A DNA stretch of 14,538 bases, taken from assembly GCA_026419635.1 (NCBI GenBank), contig JANZZB010000026.1, forward strand, positions 1 through 14,538, given 5' to 3'. The DNA comes from Clostridiales bacterium. GTDB lineage: Bacteria > Bacillota > Clostridia > Oscillospirales > Butyricicoccaceae. Shown here piece by piece: positions 13,837 through 14,538 of this stretch (position 1 is its first letter; the number at the start of each line of letters is the position of its first letter). Under the pieces are notes generated by a model that was not told where the DNA came from, searched no databases, and saw only the letters and a program-made list of their open reading frames with translations. Position numbers and translations under genes: made by a program.

Positions 13837-14538
13837 AGAAGCAATTAAAACCGTTATAGAAAAAAAAGATTTACCTTTTGATACGGCGAAACAGGCAATG
13901 AATGAAATCATGCAGGGGCAGGCAACAAATGCACAGATCGCAGCCTTTTTAACGGCTCTTAGAATGAAAGGCGAAACGATTGACGAGATTACTGCCTGTG
14001 CGACAGTGATGCGCGACCGGTGCACAAAGCTTGTTACTGAGGGCGATGTGCTTGAAATCGTTGGAACCGGAGGAGACGAGGCATACACGTTTAATATTTC
14101 CACTGTATCCGCTTTCGTCATTTCGGCAGCAGGTGTACCAGTTGCAAAACATGGAAACCGGAGTGTTTCCAGCAAATGCGGTGCGGCTGACTTTTTAGAG
14201 TCGCTTGGCGCAAAGCTTGATTTATCAGCCGAACAAAGCGGTATCATCTTAAAAGAAACCGGTATGTGCTTCATGTTTGCACCGGTTTACCATTCATCCA
14301 TGAAATACGCGTCTCCCGTCAGAAAAGAAATGGGTGCAAGAACCATCTTTAATATTTTAGGTCCAATGGCAAATCCCGCGGGCGCATCTATAGAACTTCT
14401 TGGCGTATATGATAAAGATCTTGTCGAGCCGTTGGCAAAGGTACTGAAAAACCTCGGGGTAAAACGCGCCATGGTCGTTTACGGCAACGACGGTTTGGAT
14501 GAAATTTCTCTAAGCGATACAACTACGGTTTGTGACAT
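13829..14538 (+). CDS. trpD: Anthranilate phosphoribosyltransferase (3' part beyond window)
   Basis: The first 236 codons of TrpD, which joins anthranilate to phosphoribosyl pyrophosphate, are present; the reading frame is open to the window edge. Key motifs are GTGGDEAYTFNIST (about residues 79-92), the phosphoribosyl pyrophosphate site; KHGNRSVSSKCGAAD (about 106-120), the anthranilate and phosphate contact region; and a later RTIFNILGPMANP stretch. The ATG at 13829 overlaps the end of trpG by eight bases and has GGAG ten bases upstream, so translation is probably coupled. The remaining trp genes are expected further downstream. Confidence 0.95.
   Translation, partial: MIKEAIKTVIEKKDLPFDTAKQAMNEIMQGQATNAQIAAFLTALRMKGETIDEITACATVMRDRCTKLVTEGDVLEIVGTGGDEAYTFNISTVSAFVISAAGVPVAKHGNRSVSSKCGAADFLESLGAKLDLSAEQSGIILKETGMCFMFAPVYHSSMKYASPVRKEMGARTIFNILGPMANPAGASIELLGVYDKDLVEPLAKVLKNLGVKRAMVVYGNDGLDEISLSDTTTVCD

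Noticed and set aside
12559..14472. Minus-strand open frames opposite trpE, trpG and trpD
   Set aside because: They are antisense to clear, motif-complete enzymes and encode nothing recognisable.

Overview
The window looks like chromosomal DNA from a low-GC anaerobic Firmicute, most likely a Clostridia member. The evidence is the AT-rich sequence with purine-rich Shine-Dalgarno sites, consensus sigma-A promoters, a T-box leader on the trp operon, a clostridial-type CopA and DUF2318 gene set, and a TetR/MMPL export operon. The species cannot be named from sequence alone. No rRNA, tRNA, IS element, CRISPR array, phage gene or integrase was seen.

Left part (1-6150, all minus strand, so read right to left): a metal-handling cluster. 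It holds a membrane-anchored DUF2318 protein (5554-6084), a hybrid membrane protein made of an HMA domain, a TauE/SafE-type (DsbD_2-like) core and two cupredoxin-like domains (3539-5380), a Cu(+)-type P1B-ATPase (339-3458), and the start of a receiver-domain response regulator (1-244, cut by the window edge). The ATPase carries a long coiled-coil tail and a third, CopZ-like HMA domain at its C-terminus. That domain still has its own perfect ribosome-binding site inside the gene, so a free copper chaperone may also be made. A near-identical 22-bp box of two repeats spaced 11 bp apart lies upstream of both the DUF2318 gene and the hybrid gene. It is a plausible operator for the response regulator.

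Middle part (6179-11298, minus strand): a likely envelope or export operon under a TetR-family regulator. The order of transcription is TetR (10616-11221), an MMPL/RND-type 12-helix transporter (8359-10500), and a secreted long helical protein (6246-8339), ending at a strong terminator (6179-6218). The TetR gene has a perfect consensus promoter (TTGACA, 17 bp, TATAAT) with a palindrome just downstream of the -10 that suits autorepression.

Right part (11400-14538, plus strand): the start of a tryptophan biosynthesis operon, trpE-trpG-trpD (trpD runs off the window). It has a perfect consensus promoter and a complete T-box leader. I could trace the kink-turn, the specifier loop with a UGG (Trp) specifier, Stem III, the antiterminator with its 7-nt bulge, and the competing 14-bp terminator. 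Uncharged tRNA-Trp should switch the operon on. The trpE start is unusual: its only good Shine-Dalgarno is about 30-40 nt upstream, separated from the start codon by an 8-bp hairpin.

The most interesting signals are the CopA-coiled coil-CopZ fusion with a retained internal start, the shared direct-repeat box, the hybrid HMA/TauE/double-cupredoxin protein with GGCCG motifs, and the hairpin-spaced trpE start. None of these alone proves a new system, but the metal cluster as a whole is not a textbook cop operon.
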